A stretch of 53,906 nt of DNA from Alphaproteobacteria bacterium (GTDB lineage: Bacteria > Pseudomonadota > Alphaproteobacteria > Caulobacterales > Maricaulaceae), in assembly GCA_018222865.1 (NCBI GenBank), contig JAAEZM010000011.1:1479-55384 (forward strand), given 5' to 3'. The translations under genes and the position numbers were made by a program. Shown in pieces: positions 53,341-53,906 of the stretch. The notes under the pieces are model-generated. The model was not told the origin of the DNA. It worked only from the letters and a program-made list of their open reading frames with translations, and did no database searches. Positions within the stretch are counted from its first letter, which is position 1; each line of letters opens with the position of its first letter.

Positions 53341-53906
53341 GGACACCCTCCCGGGCCAGTAGATTGGTTGCGGCCTCACGTTCAGCCGCTTGTTTTGAGC
53401 CGCCCTCGCCGATCGCGACATCAAGTGGGTTCACTTGAACCTCGACGGTGAAATGAGGACGATGATCAGGTCCCTTGCGTTCCGTCAGACTATAGCGCGG
53501 AACACTGTGTCCCTTTTTTGCCGCCCATTCCTGGAGCGCTGACTTCGGATCTTTCGGCTTGTGCCTGAGATCTTCAATCTTTGGCCCCCAATGCGCGTCA
53601 TAGAAGCTTTGAACAGCTTCGCGCCCGCCGTCGAGATAAAGGGCTGCTATCAAGGCCTCGCAGGCATCTCCGAGGATTGAGACCTTCTCGCGCCCATGGC
53701 TCTTTTCTTCCGAACGCCCCATGCGCAACGCATCACCCAGACCAACCGCCTTGGCGACATCCGCGCAAGTTTCTTTTCGAACCAGCGAATTTAGGCGGGG
53801 CGCAAGCGCGCCCTCATCAGCCCGGTCAAACGCATTGAAAAGCGCCTCGGCGGTCATCAGGCCGAGAACCCTATCCCCCAGGAATTCCAGGCGCTCATAG
53901 TTACGC
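53330..53906 (-). CDS. rnc: Ribonuclease III, C-terminal part
   Basis: RNase III cuts double-stranded RNA in rRNA and mRNA processing. The gene runs off the right edge; about 192 residues are visible. The frame at the edge still encodes NYERLEFLGDRVLGL, the family signature with the catalytic acidic residues, so only about 30-40 N-terminal residues are missing. EALIAALYLDGG carries the second acidic pair. The C-terminal double-strand RNA-binding domain reads DPKSALQEWAAKKG to GSKQAAEREAATNLL. It heads rnc-era-recO. Confidence 0.96.
   Translation of the reverse strand, partial: RNYERLEFLGDRVLGLMTAEALFNAFDRADEGALAPRLNSLVRKETCADVAKAVGLGDALRMGRSEEKSHGREKVSILGDACEALIAALYLDGGREAVQSFYDAHWGPKIEDLRHKPKDPKSALQEWAAKKGHSVPRYSLTERKGPDHRPHFTVEVQVNPLDVAIGEGGSKQAAEREAATNLLAREGVHVR

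Noticed and set aside
1-53906. CRISPR arrays, insertion sequences, prophage genes or toxin-antitoxin pairs
   Set aside because: No regularly spaced repeats, transposase, integrase or phage structural genes were seen; almost all coding space is taken by chromosomal genes.

Overview
The window reads as a contiguous piece of chromosome from a marine, stalked-type alphaproteobacterium. Gene families and local gene order resemble Caulobacterales and Maricaulales (Hyphomonas, Maricaulis, Oceanicaulis relatives). The pointers are ALAS-type HemA, a Ros/MucR regulator, a CBP3-type cytochrome bc1 chaperone, the plsX-fabH-ihfA-merR block, the glyA-nrdR-rib-nusB-thiL block, a class I PHA synthase and a lone MotB. 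This placement is an inference from content, not from a search. I see no insertion sequence, prophage, CRISPR array or rRNA. The only RNA gene found is one tRNA-Pro(GGG).

Layout. 1-7283: recJ (partial) and glpX, a small lipoprotein, PHA synthase, a GDPD-type lipoprotein, an ABC exporter and a methyltransferase. 7375-14322: a LysR regulator, rplM-rpsI, an opposite-strand PhoX plus phytase-like pair, heme A synthase, and a ferredoxin reductase broken by a one-base frameshift. 14338-18710: tRNA-Pro, a MerR regulator, ihfA, fabH, plsX, a bc1 chaperone and bamE. 18813-28516: a K+-independent H+-pyrophosphatase, a Gly-rich exported protein, then the block glyA-nrdR-ribD(reductase only)-ribE-ribBX-ribH-nusB-thiL, and mucR. 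28579-35302: hemA, a MarR regulator, a valine-degradation operon and hemB. 35425-41718: an acetyltransferase and a remnant of a second one, an operon with a TRIC-type channel, a flavin reductase, motB and an SLC13 transporter. 41756-53906: bpt, a TakP-type TRAP transporter with an AI-2E-family permease, lemA with an M48 protease, parC, recO, era and rnc (partial).

How genes fit together. Riboflavin genes cover the late steps, but the two catalytic modules for the first two steps look absent here: the GTP cyclohydrolase II domain of RibBX has lost its zinc cysteines, and RibD has no deaminase domain. hemA and hemB carry out the first two steps of haem synthesis and COX15 makes haem A. The acyl-CoA dehydrogenase, 3-hydroxyisobutyryl-CoA hydrolase and MmsB form consecutive (non-adjacent) steps of valine catabolism, with one unknown gene embedded. 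PhoX and the phytase-like lipoprotein look like a phosphate-scavenging pair behind a probable operator.

Most of the window is housekeeping sequence. I did not find a clearly new multi-gene system. The best leads are the reduced riboflavin operon, the frameshifted reductase, the PhoX/phytase-like pair with its inverted repeat, the unknown gene in the valine operon, the TRIC-channel operon, and the inverted repeats near marR and hemA.
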